A stretch of DNA of 15,981 bases, from NCBI GenBank assembly GCA_022361135.1, contig JAKSBM010001053.1, forward strand, positions 1-15,981, in the 5' to 3' direction. The notes below the pieces were generated by a model. That model did no database searches. It was not told where the DNA came from and saw only the letters and a program-made list of their open reading frames with translations. Below, piece by piece: positions 1 to 7,910 of the stretch. The first letter of the stretch is position 1. Each line of letters opens with the position of its first letter. Source of the DNA: Desulfobacterales bacterium. GTDB taxonomy: Bacteria > Desulfobacterota > Desulfobacteria > Desulfobacterales > Desulfobacteraceae. Position numbers and translations under genes: made by a program.

Positions 1-842
1 ATGGCCTGCATGGACATTTTCTCCCTGGGGACCTCATTCTGCTCTATCAGGTATTTACCAACGGAATAATAGGCGTTACCGTTGGTACCGGCGTAGTGGA
101 CCCGCATTATGGTTCCGTCTGTCAGGGCCACCCTTCCGGACCCCTGGATCTCCAGAAAAAAACGGTCCACCCGGTTGGCCAGCCAGACCACGGGTGCGGC
201 ACGGTCATGGAAATCCGGGGTATGGTTGATTTCATGCCTTGAATAATAGGGCACCACACGATTGCGGTTCTCATCCACCCGGGCCATCAGGCGCTTGTGC
301 CCTTCATACTTGGTTGAGAATTTTGCCAGGTCGAGATGCATGAGGTCATCGGGCATGGAATAGACCGGATAGGGAAAATCCGGGCCGGGCTCCCGGCTGC
401 CCGGGTAGGTGGGTTCAAAATAGCCGGTGAAAAGCACCTCTCCTTTGGTGTTGCCGACACTCTGGTATACGATATAACGGTCCTTGATGAAACGGTTGAG
501 CCCAGATGCATCCGGCGATTTTTCCAGAAAGTTCAGGAAACCCTCAAGGGAGCGGATCATATGCCGCGCATCATACCGGTCTTTGCCATAGGTAAAGGTC
601 CTGGTTTTCGGCACCCGGTTGAAATAGAGCAGGCTCTGGCGGACAGAGGTTTCAAGATCCCGGAAATCCCGGCTGTCTGAAAACTTCGGATACTCCGGGG
701 CGGTCAGCCGCTTCATGGGCACCCCGGTACTATCGGTTTTCACCGGCTTATCGCACCCCCACAGAAAAAAAAGCCCCAGAACCAGACAAAAATAAAGGCA
801 AGGATAAAAACGGACAGGGACGATATTCAGTCGTCTTTTCAT
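1..842 (-). CDS. mltA: Membrane-bound lytic murein transglycosylase A (MltA), 3' end outside window
   Basis: Outer-membrane lipoprotein that cleaves peptidoglycan glycan strands to 1,6-anhydromuramyl products. The open frame runs off the left edge, giving 280 residues. The start at 842 is preceded by GAGGA about 7 bases upstream. The N-terminus is basic, then hydrophobic, then has a lipobox LWGC with lipidated Cys30. MltA hallmarks are FTGYFEP at about 138-144, IQGSGRV at 232-238, a YAGTNG segment at 250-255 and SMQA at the cut. The family's catalytic Asp lies further downstream and is not in the window, so activity cannot be judged. It sits 37 bases after rmuC on the same strand and is probably the end of the mobA-moaE-moaC-rmuC run. 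Family assignment is secure from the motifs. Confidence 0.9.
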   Translation of the reverse strand, partial: MKRRLNIVPVRFYPCLYFCLVLGLFFLWGCDKPVKTDSTGVPMKRLTAPEYPKFSDSRDFRDLETSVRQSLLYFNRVPKTRTFTYGKDRYDARHMIRSLEGFLNFLEKSPDASGLNRFIKDRYIVYQSVGNTKGEVLFTGYFEPTYPGSREPGPDFPYPVYSMPDDLMHLDLAKFSTKYEGHKRLMARVDENRNRVVPYYSRHEINHTPDFHDRAAPVVWLANRVDRFFLEIQGSGRVALTDGTIMRVHYAGTNGNAYYSVGKYLIEQNEVPREKMSMQA

Positions 843-879
843 GGGCGTATCCTCATATCAATTTGATTTCAATTCTGAT

Positions 880-2082
880 TTAATGTGATTCAGGCGCGTT
901 ATGCGCTGAGGGATCCGGCTGTTTCAGTTCCCGGGTCATTCCCTTTTCCACCGGAACCGGATCTATTTCCGGCAGTGGTTTTCCGGTGACGGCCAATTCA
1001 TTCAGTTTGCGTGCAGAGGCCATTACCCGGGTTTCCATGGCACCGGCCGTCCTGTTAAAGGTGGCGGCTGTCCGTTCGATATCCCGGCCCAGGCGGTTCA
1101 TATGCTCCGCCATGGTGGACAGCCGGCGGTAAAGCTCCCCGCCCAGATCCCGGATGGCCTCGGCATTTTCATATCCCTTTTGCTGCTGCCACGAATAGGC
1201 AACCGCCTTTAACAGCGCGATCAGGGTGGTGGGCGTCGCCAGGATCACCCCCTGGACAATGCCTTTCTCAATGAGATCCGGCTTCTGTGCCAGGGCTGCA
1301 GAAAAAAAATTTTCCCCCGGAATGAAAAGGACCACGAATTCAGGGCTGGGGCTGAAGCGTTCCGTATATTTTTTTGATCCCAGTTGGGCGATATGGGCCA
1401 GGACCTGGCGGGCGTGGGCCGTCATCCGGATATTGCGTTCATTCTCATCCTCTGCCTCAAGGGCATCCAGATAGGCGATGAGGGGCACTTTGGCATCCAC
1501 GATAATCCTGCGGTTACCGGGCAGGGTTACGACCATGTCGGGCCGCAGTGAACCTTTGCCGCTTCCCGCAGTCATCTGCTCGGTAAAATCGCAGTGTTCT
1601 GCCATCCCGGAAAGCTCGGCCACCTTCTTCAGGGTGATTTCCCCCCACCGTCCCCGCACATGGGGAACCCGCAGGGCCTTGACCAGATTTCCGGTTTCCA
1701 ATTGGAGGAGCTGCTGGGTCTGGCCCATCTGCTTCAGGGTCTGGGCAATGGCTCCGTTGGCCCGCTGGCGATCGGCCTCCATGGTCCGCAACCGTTCTTC
1801 GTAGCGATGGAGGGATTGCTGGACCGGGTCCATGGTCTGGCGCAGGGCACGGCCCTGGTGGTCCAGATCCCGGCGGGCCTGGTCCAGGTAGCCGGAAAAA
1901 TGATTCTGGGCCATCTCCATGAACCGGGCCCCCTGCTCGTTGAGTGCCTGGTCGGACAATTCCTGGAGCCGGTTGGAGAAGAAAAGGACCCCGGTCCGGG
2001 CCAGGATGAAACTCACCAGGAGTCCCAGAAGGAATCCCGAACCCAGCCAGATCAGGGCCTGGGGGGTGACCAGACTACTCAT
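880..2082 (-). CDS. rmuC: DNA recombination protein RmuC homologue
   Basis: RmuC family proteins limit inverted-repeat rearrangements. They have a nuclease-like fold, but their biochemical role is poorly defined. The 400-residue product has one N-terminal membrane segment (about 9-29), a long helical coiled-coil region rich in Gln, Arg and Glu (about 35-135), and the RmuC core. Core signatures are [20 protein letters not shown] at 141-160, [10 protein letters not shown] at 180-189, an IVDAKVPL segment at 194-201, and an FIPGENFF block followed by [10 protein letters not shown]. The start at 2082 has a strong GGGGAGG upstream and overlaps the end of moaC by 8 bases, so the two are likely translationally coupled. 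The C-terminal 40 residues are Pro-rich and look disordered. Confidence 0.95.
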   Translation of the reverse strand: MSSLVTPQALIWLGSGFLLGLLVSFILARTGVLFFSNRLQELSDQALNEQGARFMEMAQNHFSGYLDQARRDLDHQGRALRQTMDPVQQSLHRYEERLRTMEADRQRANGAIAQTLKQMGQTQQLLQLETGNLVKALRVPHVRGRWGEITLKKVAELSGMAEHCDFTEQMTAGSGKGSLRPDMVVTLPGNRRIIVDAKVPLIAYLDALEAEDENERNIRMTAHARQVLAHIAQLGSKKYTERFSPSPEFVVLFIPGENFFSAALAQKPDLIEKGIVQGVILATPTTLIALLKAVAYSWQQQKGYENAEAIRDLGGELYRRLSTMAEHMNRLGRDIERTAATFNRTAGAMETRVMASARKLNELAVTGKPLPEIDPVPVEKGMTRELKQPDPSAHNAPESH

Positions 2083-2575
2083 CCCCCTCCCCGTACCGGG
2101 GTGCGGTGAAGGTGCCGCTCTTACCGCCGGTCTTGGATTTCAGATGGATGTCGGAAATCTCCATGGCCTTGTCATAGGACTTGCACATGTCATAGATGGT
2201 CAGGGCGGCCACGGAAACGGCGGTGAGGGCTTCCATTTCCACCCCGGTCTTCCCGGCCAGGGAAACCTCGGCTTCGATGTGGATGCCGCTGACGGCGGGA
2301 TCCGGGGTAAAATCCACCCGGGCATGGGTGATGTTCAAGGGGTGGCACATGGGGATGAGATCCGATGTTTTCTTGGCGGCCATGATGCCGGCGATGCGGG
2401 CCGCCTCCATGACATTGCCCTTTTTCACGGTTTCATCCATGATTTTTTCCAGGGTGGAGGGGGTCATGGTGATGCGACCACCGGCCACGGCGGTGCGTAC
2501 GGTGTCGGCCTTATCTCCCACATCCACCATGCGGACCTTGCCCTCGGCATCCAAATGGGTAAAATCTTGGCTCAT
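2075..2575 (-). CDS. moaC: Cyclic pyranopterin monophosphate synthase MoaC
   Basis: Second step of molybdenum-cofactor synthesis: converts the MoaA product, 3',8-cyclo-7,8-dihydro-GTP, to cyclic pyranopterin monophosphate. The 166-residue length is normal for the family. Conserved blocks are RMVDVGDK at 15-22, DLIPMCHPL at 72-80, [20 protein letters not shown] at 111-130 followed by Cys-Lys, and the C-terminal GGKSG at 150-154. Asp129 and Lys132 match the catalytic Asp and Lys of this family, and Lys51/52 sit where a further active-site Lys is expected. AAGGA lies about 8 bases before the ATG. It starts 1 base after the moaE-like stop and overlaps rmuC by 8 bases. No moaA is in the window. 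Confidence 0.97.
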   Translation of the reverse strand: MSQDFTHLDAEGKVRMVDVGDKADTVRTAVAGGRITMTPSTLEKIMDETVKKGNVMEAARIAGIMAAKKTSDLIPMCHPLNITHARVDFTPDPAVSGIHIEAEVSLAGKTGVEMEALTAVSVAALTIYDMCKSYDKAMEISDIHLKSKTGGKSGTFTAPRYGEGDE

Positions 2576-2576
2576 T

Positions 2577-2942
2577 TTATTTATCCTTATAGAACTGGGT
2601 CTTTTGGGTGACCTCGGCCTTGATCAGGTTCAGGGTGTCTGTGAGGCATTCCAGGACATTTTCCCGGATATCCCCGGCCACCACCAGGTACATGACATCG
2701 TCCCCCACATCCAGGGGTTTGTCCTCTTCGATGTGGACCAGGATTTCGATGATGCCGGGCCGGGCCTTCTGCTGGGTGAGGATTTCTTCCAGCCGCTTGT
2801 GGTCCACGGTGAGGGAAAGGCCGGTGACGGGATCCCCTTCCCGGCTGTTTTCACGGACCACACCGTTGTGGGCCAGGATCATGCCTGCCTTGGGATAATC
2901 GGGGTGGGCCTTGATCCGGTCCACCAGGGTCTGGAGATTCAT
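2577..2942 (-). CDS. moaE: Short, divergent MoaE-like protein (molybdopterin synthase large-subunit family)
   Basis: The 121-residue protein resembles MoaE, which with MoaD transfers sulfur to cyclic pyranopterin monophosphate to make molybdopterin. Visible similarity is the [14 protein letters not shown] block at 20-33, a [17 protein letters not shown] segment at 80-96, and a Lys-rich end ([15 protein letters not shown]) in place of the usual PIWKKE tail. It is shorter than typical MoaE (about 150 residues) and lacks the usual HRxG block, having HIEED instead. The start at 2942 is chosen over a longer open frame reaching 3158, because AAGGAG lies about 11 bases upstream and the longer frame runs inside mobA. 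It lies between mobA and moaC; no moaD is in the window. The family call is fair, but catalytic equivalence is uncertain. Confidence 0.8.
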   Translation of the reverse strand: MNLQTLVDRIKAHPDYPKAGMILAHNGVVRENSREGDPVTGLSLTVDHKRLEEILTQQKARPGIIEILVHIEEDKPLDVGDDVMYLVVAGDIRENVLECLTDTLNLIKAEVTQKTQFYKDK

Positions 2943-2956
2943 TATATTTGTACTCC

Positions 2957-3571
2957 TTATGTATTGGGTTTGCCGGGATCGGCCATCTTTTCGGCCTTTT
3001 CCAGATCTTCCGGGGTATTGACGTTGAACATGAACTGCATTGCAGGATCCAGTTGCCTCAGGGTTTCCGGGGGGATGTCCACCACCTTCCGGGGGTTGAA
3101 AAAGCGTTTGATCATATAGATCCGCTTGTCCAGATTTTCTTCGATCAAGGGGATACACGCCTTTGAGTACACCGCGGACAGGGGTTCCATGCCCTCGGGG
3201 GTCCGGGGAATCACCACATGGGTGCCGGGTTTGGCCTGGCCCACGGCATGGCGGATCACCGCCTCGCTGGCAAAGGGTACGTCACAGGCCGACACATAGG
3301 CAAAGGGATAAGAGGCGTAGAAGAGGCCCGCATGGAGGCCGGCCAGGGCACAGCGCAGGGGGCTGATGTCCGTGACCACTTCAACATCCCAATCGGCAAA
3401 ATCCCCGGGATCGTTGACCAAGATGAGGGTTTCTTCAAACAGCCGGTTAAACAACCGGTACAACCGTTGGAACATGGGCTCGCCCCCCACCGGGTGGAAG
3501 GTTTTTTTCTTCCCGGGAAGACGGCTGTTGGCTCCACCGGCCAGAATCACACCGGTACACTGAAATTTCAT
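2957..3571 (-). CDS. mobA: Molybdenum cofactor guanylyltransferase (MobA)
   Basis: Cytoplasmic enzyme that transfers GMP from GTP to Mo-molybdopterin, giving the MGD cofactor used by DMSO-reductase family enzymes such as formate dehydrogenases. The 204-residue product shows the nucleotidyltransferase signature LAGGANSR at 10-17 with Lys21-23, the metal-binding ACDVPF motif at 95-100, MEPLSAVYS at 128-136, and the C-terminal NVNTPEDL at 183-190, all typical of MobA. AGGA lies about 8 bases before the ATG. It is the first gene of a five-gene minus-strand run and its stop is 14 bases before the moaE-like start. A plausible promoter with a perfect TATAAT lies just upstream. Confidence 0.93.
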   Translation of the reverse strand: MKFQCTGVILAGGANSRLPGKKKTFHPVGGEPMFQRLYRLFNRLFEETLILVNDPGDFADWDVEVVTDISPLRCALAGLHAGLFYASYPFAYVSACDVPFASEAVIRHAVGQAKPGTHVVIPRTPEGMEPLSAVYSKACIPLIEENLDKRIYMIKRFFNPRKVVDIPPETLRQLDPAMQFMFNVNTPEDLEKAEKMADPGKPNT

Positions 3572-3610
3572 GGATAGAATCCTGGATAAAAGTCTGTATT
3601 ACTCCCTTTG

Positions 3611-3637
3611 ATTATAGGAAGCAGAGACGAAAATCAA
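3611..3637 (-). promoter_or_regulatory. Putative sigma-70 promoter for mobA-moaE-moaC-rmuC
   Basis: Read on the minus strand, a TTGATT box (3632-3637) is followed after 15 bases by a perfect TATAAT (3611-3616), about 40 bases before the mobA ATG. The -10 is excellent but the spacer is short, so the -35 assignment is uncertain. Confidence 0.5.
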
Positions 3638-3675
3638 GAGGTGTTGCCCGGGGTAAAAAAAGATGATACACCTCT
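3637..3675. repeat. 8-bp inverted repeat in the mobA/pyrR divergent region
   Basis: AGAGGTGT (3637-3644) and ACACCTCT (3668-3675) are perfect inverted copies separated by 23 bases that include a run of seven A. The repeat lies between the divergent starts of mobA and pyrR, next to the candidate mobA promoter. It could be an operator or a leader hairpin; nothing in the sequence decides which. Confidence 0.5.
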
Positions 3676-3711
3676 GGGATGTACGAATCACAGGACACAG
3701 AAAGGTGTGCC

Positions 3712-4251
3712 ATGAAACAAAATAAAACCCTTCTTACCGATCAAGACATCCGTCGCATCATCACCCGGATCGCATATGAAATCGTTGAAACCCATAAAGG
3801 GACCCAGGACCTGGCCCTGGTGGGCATCCAAACCCGGGGGGATTTCCTGGCCAATCGTCTGGCGGACCAGATCCAGGCCATTGAAGGCCCCAAGCTTCCC
3901 GTGGGGTCCATGGACATCAACATGTACCGGGACGACTGGACCCGCATCTCCCACCAGCCCATTGTCCGCCCCTCCAAAATCGACTTTGACGTGGATGGGA
4001 AAACCATCATCCTGGTGGACGATGTTCTCTACACCGGACGGACCATCCGGGCGGCCATGGAAGCCCTCATGGACTTTGGCCGACCCGACCGCATCGAATT
4101 GGCCGTACTGGTGGACCGGGGACACCGGGAATTGCCCATCCAGGCGGACTTCAAAGGCATCGTTGCCGACACGGACATTGAAGAAACCATCCAGGTCCAC
4201 CTCACCGAACACGACGGCCAGGATCTGGTCTTTAAGGAAGTGAACCCATGA
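3712..4251 (+). CDS. pyrR: PyrR: pyr regulator / uracil phosphoribosyltransferase
   Basis: PRTase-fold protein that makes UMP from uracil and PRPP; in Gram-positive bacteria it also attenuates pyr operons by binding mRNA. The 179-residue product has the PRPP loop IILVDDVLYTGRT at 99-111, the GIQTRGDFLA block at 38-47 and LVDRGHRELPI at 133-143, all PyrR signatures. The start at 3712 is chosen over an in-frame ATG 33 bases upstream because AAGG sits 8 bases before it and the length then matches the family. No pyrimidine gene is adjacent. Its stop overlaps the moaB start by 4 bases, so it leads a pyrR-moaB-hypothetical operon. I found no recognisable PyrR RNA-binding loop in the leader, so the regulatory role is unproven. 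Confidence 0.95.
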   Translation: MKQNKTLLTDQDIRRIITRIAYEIVETHKGTQDLALVGIQTRGDFLANRLADQIQAIEGPKLPVGSMDINMYRDDWTRISHQPIVRPSKIDFDVDGKTIILVDDVLYTGRTIRAAMEALMDFGRPDRIELAVLVDRGHRELPIQADFKGIVADTDIEETIQVHLTEHDGQDLVFKEVNP

Positions 4252-4751
4252 GCACCCTTCTCCATAAAAAAAACACCCCCAAGGATATCCGCGTGGCCGT
4301 GATTTCGGTTTCCACCACCCGGAGCCTGGCCGACGATAAAAGCGGCCATTGGATCAAAAAACAGGCCAAAAAAGAGGGCTGCGAAGTGGTCATCCACCAG
4401 GTGGTCACCGACGACACCGCAGCCATCCGGGATATCCTGGAGCATGTCACCACCAAGATCGCCCCGGATGCGGTGATCTTCACCGGGGGAACGGGCATCA
4501 GTCCCAAGGACGTAACCATTGAAGCGGTCCAGCCCTATTTTGAAAAGGCCCTTTCCGCCTTTGGTCCGGTCTTTGCCCAACTCAGTTTCGAAGAAATCGA
4601 TTCCGCCGCCATCATGTCCAGGGCAACGGCGGGCATCGTAAAAGGCTGCCTGATCTTTTGTATTCCAGGCAGTATCAAGGCCTGCAAACTGGCCTGCAAT
4701 GCCCTGATTTTCCCAGAACTCGGCCATCTGCTGAAACATATGAAGGAATGA
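4248..4751 (+). CDS. moaB: Molybdenum cofactor biosynthesis protein MoaB
   Basis: MoaB/MogA-family protein that binds molybdopterin and is thought to adenylate it before metal insertion. The 167-residue product shows RVAVISVSTTRS at 15-26, FTGGTGISPKDVT at 78-90, SRATAG at 124-129 and a CIPGS segment at 138-142, the conserved ligand-binding blocks of the family. It overlaps pyrR in an ATGA junction (4 bases), indicating coupled translation. Together with mobA, moaE-like and moaC on the other side of the divergent region it completes a local Moco gene set. No signal peptide or membrane segment is seen. Confidence 0.95.
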   Translation: MSTLLHKKNTPKDIRVAVISVSTTRSLADDKSGHWIKKQAKKEGCEVVIHQVVTDDTAAIRDILEHVTTKIAPDAVIFTGGTGISPKDVTIEAVQPYFEKALSAFGPVFAQLSFEEIDSAAIMSRATAGIVKGCLIFCIPGSIKACKLACNALIFPELGHLLKHMKE

Positions 4752-4755
4752 GACC

Positions 4756-5163
4756 ATGAGTACAGAACTGGATACCCTGCTGGAACAATGGACAGACAAT
4801 GATTCCAAGACCAAATTGGCCTTTACCGAACTTTTGGAGCACCTGAATACCCTGGAAGGGGTTGAGCTGGATTTCGACGCCCGCCCCGGGGTGACCTACA
4901 GTCTGCGCCCCCGCCACACCGGCCAGAAAAACCGGAAGCTCTTCGGCATGGTGGACGTCATCGACGACGACCCCGAAGACCGCTGGCTGTCGGTCTGCTT
5001 TTACAAGGAGTTCATCACCGATCCGGACGAAGCCGGAGACTCCGTCCCCGAAGGGCTCATGGGCGAAGATGCCCATTGCTTTGACCTCTATGAATTTGAT
5101 GCCGACGAGGTGGCCTATCTCAAGGCCCGGCTCACCGAAGCCGCCGGCAACGCCCCCGAGTAG
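4756..5163 (+). CDS. Conserved acidic hypothetical protein
   Basis: A 135-residue, strongly acidic soluble protein whose function I do not recognise. It has a helical N-terminus (1-35), then a compact part with ARPGVTYSLRPRH at 42-54, LFGMVDVIDDDPEDRWLSV at 62-80 and CFYKEFITDPDE at 81-92. GLMGEDAHCFDLYEFD at 100-115 and a C-terminal helix follow. Two Cys (81, 108) and two His are spread out with no metal-site pattern. It begins 4 bases after moaB, with AAGGA inside the end of moaB, so it is co-transcribed with pyrR and moaB. A strong terminator follows 30 bases later. Position hints at a housekeeping role linked to nucleotide or Moco metabolism, but that is inference only. Confidence 0.85.
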   Translation: MSTELDTLLEQWTDNDSKTKLAFTELLEHLNTLEGVELDFDARPGVTYSLRPRHTGQKNRKLFGMVDVIDDDPEDRWLSVCFYKEFITDPDEAGDSVPEGLMGEDAHCFDLYEFDADEVAYLKARLTEAAGNAPE

Positions 5164-5191
5164 CCTTTCTCCACCGTATTAAAGTGCGGAC

Positions 5192-5236
5192 AAAAAAATT
5201 GCCGGGCAGGAAACTGCCCGGCAATTGCGTTTTTTT
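5192..5236. terminator. Bidirectional rho-independent terminator
   Basis: A perfect 13-bp stem (AATTGCCGGGCAG, 5197-5209, with its complement 5214-5226) closes a GAAA loop. Seven T (5230-5236) follow on the plus strand and a run of seven A (5192-5198) precedes, which reads as T on the minus strand. It ends both the pyrR-moaB operon and the opposing ychF-HAD operon. Confidence 0.95.
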
Positions 5237-5248
5237 CTAATATTCAGG

Positions 5249-5668
5249 TCATATTTCGCTGATGATGCGCCCGGTGTTCCGCTCCACCTGGACACAGCGA
5301 TCATCGTAGAGGGTCTGCATGTTGTAATCCTTGACATTGGTCACATCAAGGACGGGAAGACCATTGGCCACCAGCCATTTCTTAATCATGGCCACCTGGC
5401 GGGGATCCCCGGCACGGGCCGTGAAAATCTTCACCTGGATACCGGTCTTCAACATGCGTTTGACGAATTCCAGCATGCCGGGGACCGGCTTACCGATGCG
5501 TCTCAGGCTGGATTGGTTGTCCCAGATCGCCAGGGTGCCGTCCAGGTCCACCCCCACCCAGGGACCATGGGACTCCCGGTCTTCCCCGGCCGGACTCTCC
5601 CGGCGGGGCCGGCGTACCGGTTCGGGCCGCTGGCTGCCCCCAAATATTTTCTTCATGACTTTAAACAT
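5249..5668 (-). CDS. Small HAD-superfamily phosphatase-like protein
   Basis: A 139-residue cytoplasmic protein with the core HAD motifs. Motif I is VGVDLDGTLA at 38-47 with nucleophile Asp41 and acid/base Asp43. Motif II is FTAR at 82-85 with Thr83. Lys113 lies in NVKD and a motif III-like YDDR at 121-124. The pattern resembles small HAD proteins of unknown substrate found in bacteria and phages. The first 35 residues are basic and low in complexity (many Arg, Pro and Glu) and look like a disordered lead. AGGA is 8 bases before the chosen ATG; a second in-frame ATG lies 12 bases downstream. It follows the YchF-like gene by 37 bases and shares its terminator. Confidence 0.82.
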   Translation of the reverse strand: MFKVMKKIFGGSQRPEPVRRPRRESPAGEDRESHGPWVGVDLDGTLAIWDNQSSLRRIGKPVPGMLEFVKRMLKTGIQVKIFTARAGDPRQVAMIKKWLVANGLPVLDVTNVKDYNMQTLYDDRCVQVERNTGRIISEI

Positions 5669-5705
5669 GGCGTGTATCCTAAAATGAGTATCCCAACAAT
5701 GGTAT

Positions 5706-6776
5706 TTATACGGAAAAACGAATGTTCAGGATATCGCCGTCCTGGACCTCATAATCCTTGCCTTCCACATTGAATTTGCCCGCCTTTTTCACCTCGGCTT
5801 CGGATCCCAGTTCGGTGACATCGGCATAGGTGAAGACCTCGGCCCGGATAAATCCCCGCTCCAAATCGGAATGGATCATGCCGGCGGCCTGGGGGGCGGT
5901 GGCGTTTTTACGCACCAGCCATTGGCGGACCTCGTCGGTGCCCACGGTGAAAAAGGAAATCAGATTCAGGGATTTCAGGCAAAGACCGGTGAGAACTTCC
6001 AGGGCCGTGGCCTTGATGCCCAGGTCCTCCAGGAATTCCTGTTTTTCCTCCTCCGTGTCCAAAAGGGCGATTTCGGCCTCCATCTGGGCACAGACCAGCA
6101 TGGCCTCAATGTCCTGGGCCTTGCAACTGTCTTCAAAGGATGCCAGCAGGTCCCCATTGTCCACATCATCCTCCCCCACGTTCACGGCAATGACCATCTT
6201 TTTAAGGGTGATGAAGGGATAGGAAGTAATCATCTTTTTATCGTCTTCGCCCAATTCCAGAAGACGCAGGGGCTTTTCCGCCTCCAGATGCTCCTTGAGC
6301 CGGGTCATGAGGACCAATTCTTTTTTCTTGTCCTCATCCTTGATCTTCTTTACCTCGGCTTCCAGGCGCTCAATGCGCTTTTCCACAAAGATCTGATCGT
6401 GCATGAGCAGCTCTGCGTTGACCATTTCAAAGTCCCGCATGGCATCCACGGAACCGTCGGCATGGTAGACGGCATCGTCTTCAAAGGCTCGGATGACGTG
6501 GCAGACGGCGTCCATGTCCGCAATGTCCCGGAAGATGGTGCCCTTGGCAATATTCTCCGACTCCATCTTGGGCAGCAGGACCAGGTCCAGCCGGGCCCGG
6601 GCCTCCTTTTTGGGTTCGTACATGTCCACCAACGTATTGAATCGGGAATCCAGGATGTCCGCGGCGCCGGGGACCGGCTTCATGGCCTTGGAAGGATCGG
6701 TGATTTCATTTCCCGTTAAAATCTGAAACAATGTTTTTTTGCCTGTCTGGGGCAGGCCGATGATTCCAACCTTCAT
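5706..6776 (-). CDS. Divergent YchF/DUF933-type P-loop NTPase with TGS domain
   Basis: Relative of YchF (Obg-family ATPase that associates with ribosomes), 356 residues, close to the usual 363. The start at 6776 gives MKVGIIGLPQTGKKT directly and has AGGAAG upstream; an in-frame ATG 60 bases earlier is unlikely. Seen are a P-loop variant at 7-15, FRDIADMDAVCHVIRAFEDD at 82-101, a helical arm at 130-165, NVGE at 199-202 in the G4-like position, and TAPQAAGMIHSDLERGFIRAEV at 293-314. It ends in a TGS domain closing with GDILNIRFSV. The switch region is odd: where YchF has DIAGL (G3), this protein has DLVLL (64-68) and the Gly-rich switch is missing. It may be a paralogue with altered nucleotide turnover. 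Confidence 0.9.
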   Translation of the reverse strand: MKVGIIGLPQTGKKTLFQILTGNEITDPSKAMKPVPGAADILDSRFNTLVDMYEPKKEARARLDLVLLPKMESENIAKGTIFRDIADMDAVCHVIRAFEDDAVYHADGSVDAMRDFEMVNAELLMHDQIFVEKRIERLEAEVKKIKDEDKKKELVLMTRLKEHLEAEKPLRLLELGEDDKKMITSYPFITLKKMVIAVNVGEDDVDNGDLLASFEDSCKAQDIEAMLVCAQMEAEIALLDTEEEKQEFLEDLGIKATALEVLTGLCLKSLNLISFFTVGTDEVRQWLVRKNATAPQAAGMIHSDLERGFIRAEVFTYADVTELGSEAEVKKAGKFNVEGKDYEVQDGDILNIRFSV

Positions 6777-6890
6777 GGTCGTTATACTTCCTTTTACATT
6801 TTTAGATTTTACTTCGTTTGGAAAATCATATATCAAATTTGCATCGTTTTAAACAGGACAAAAATCCCGCAGGACAAGGAGAAAGCCCCC

Positions 6891-7850
6891 ATGATTCCGA
6901 CGCCATACACCCCTCCCTTCCCCATGGCAAATGGACATATTCAAAGTATCTATCCTTCACTTTTTCGCAGGGTGGACGATCTGGTTTACACCCGGGAACG
7001 CATGGAAACATCGGATGGGGATTTCCTGGATCTGGACTGGGCACGCACAAGGGGCTCCTCCTCCAGGCTGGTGATCATCTCCCACGGGCTGGAGGGCTGC
7101 ACCCACAGGGCCTATGTCAAGGGCATGGCCCGGGCCTTCACCCAGGAGGGCTGGGATGCCCTGGCCTGGAACCAGCGGGGATGCAGCGGGGAACCCAACC
7201 GTCTCCTGCGCATGTACCACAACGGGGTCACCGACGACCTTGACCGGGTCATCACCCATGGGGCTGCCACGGGCCGGTATAAAGAAATCGCCCTGGTGGG
7301 CTTCAGCATGGGGGGAAACCTCACCCTCCTCCACCTGGGGCGGGACAAGGTACATCCCCTGGTCAAGGGAGCAGTGGTTTTTTCCGTGCCCTGCGATCTT
7401 TCGGCATCGGCCCGGGCCCTTTCCCGTAAAACCAATGCCATCTACATGAAACGATTCCTGCGCATGCTCCACGAAAAGGTCAAGGCCAAGGCCCTTTTAT
7501 TTCCCCATGCAGTGGACGCAAGGGGCTATGGGGAAATCCGGGATTTCAAGGCCTTCGACGATCGATACACCGCCCCCATCCACGGATTTAAAAATGCAGA
7601 GGATTATTGGGAAAAATGCGCCAGTGCCCCCCATTTGAAGGACATCCCCCTGCCCTGCCTCATGGTCAATGCCCTGAACGATCCCTTCCTGGAACCGGAG
7701 TGCTATCCCCATGAAGCAGCCCGGGCCAATCCCAATTTAACCCTGGTCACCCCAAAATCCGGGGGCCATGTTGGATTTATCCAATTCAACCGCCAGAATA
7801 GATATTGGTCGGAACAGGTTGCCGTGGATTTTCTGGGAACGAAAAGATAG
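6891..7850 (+). CDS. YheT-family alpha/beta hydrolase
   Basis: A 319-residue cytoplasmic serine hydrolase of the YheT/EMB8 type (COG0429), substrate unknown. The family-specific N-terminus is present (NGHIQSIYPSLFRR at 14-27). Catalytic elements visible are the oxyanion HGLEG at 65-69, the nucleophile elbow GFSMGG with Ser139, an Asp in NALNDPF (Asp264) and His293 in GGHVGF. AAGGAG lies 9 bases before the ATG. It is a single gene, divergent from the YchF-like gene across a 114-base AT-rich gap that must hold both promoters. It converges on the MBL-fold gene, from which it is separated by a hairpin at 7858-7882. Confidence 0.92.
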   Translation: MIPTPYTPPFPMANGHIQSIYPSLFRRVDDLVYTRERMETSDGDFLDLDWARTRGSSSRLVIISHGLEGCTHRAYVKGMARAFTQEGWDALAWNQRGCSGEPNRLLRMYHNGVTDDLDRVITHGAATGRYKEIALVGFSMGGNLTLLHLGRDKVHPLVKGAVVFSVPCDLSASARALSRKTNAIYMKRFLRMLHEKVKAKALLFPHAVDARGYGEIRDFKAFDDRYTAPIHGFKNAEDYWEKCASAPHLKDIPLPCLMVNALNDPFLEPECYPHEAARANPNLTLVTPKSGGHVGFIQFNRQNRYWSEQVAVDFLGTKR

Positions 7851-7857
7851 ATCTTCC

Positions 7858-7882
7858 GCCCACGGTCCATGGGACCGCGGGC
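7858..7882. terminator. Hairpin between convergent genes, possible weak terminator
   Basis: An 11-bp stem with one mismatch (GCCCACGGTCC pairing with GGACCGCGGGC) and a 3-base loop lies just after the YheT-like stop. No T-run follows on either strand, so it may be only a transcript end-protecting hairpin. Confidence 0.4.
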
Positions 7883-7910
7883 AGTGCAATCCCCGGGTTA
7901 CGATGAAAAA

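Noticed and set aside
2943..3158. Longer start for the moaE-like gene
   Set aside because: The extra residues are translated from mobA coding sequence in another frame. The ATG at 2942 has AAGGAG and starts the recognisable domain.
1910..3580. Long plus-strand open frames opposite moaC, moaE and mobA
   Set aside because: They are shadows of the GC-rich minus-strand genes, with Gly/His-rich or Arg/Ser-rich compositions and no ribosome sites.
3572..3711. PyrR-type attenuator in the pyrR leader
   Set aside because: There is no recognisable PyrR-binding loop and no terminator with a T-run in the 140-base gap. Only a spaced inverted repeat is present.
6777..6836. Upstream ATG for the YchF-like protein
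   Set aside because: The P-loop normally begins within a few residues of the start in this family, and the ATG at 6776 has its own ribosome site.
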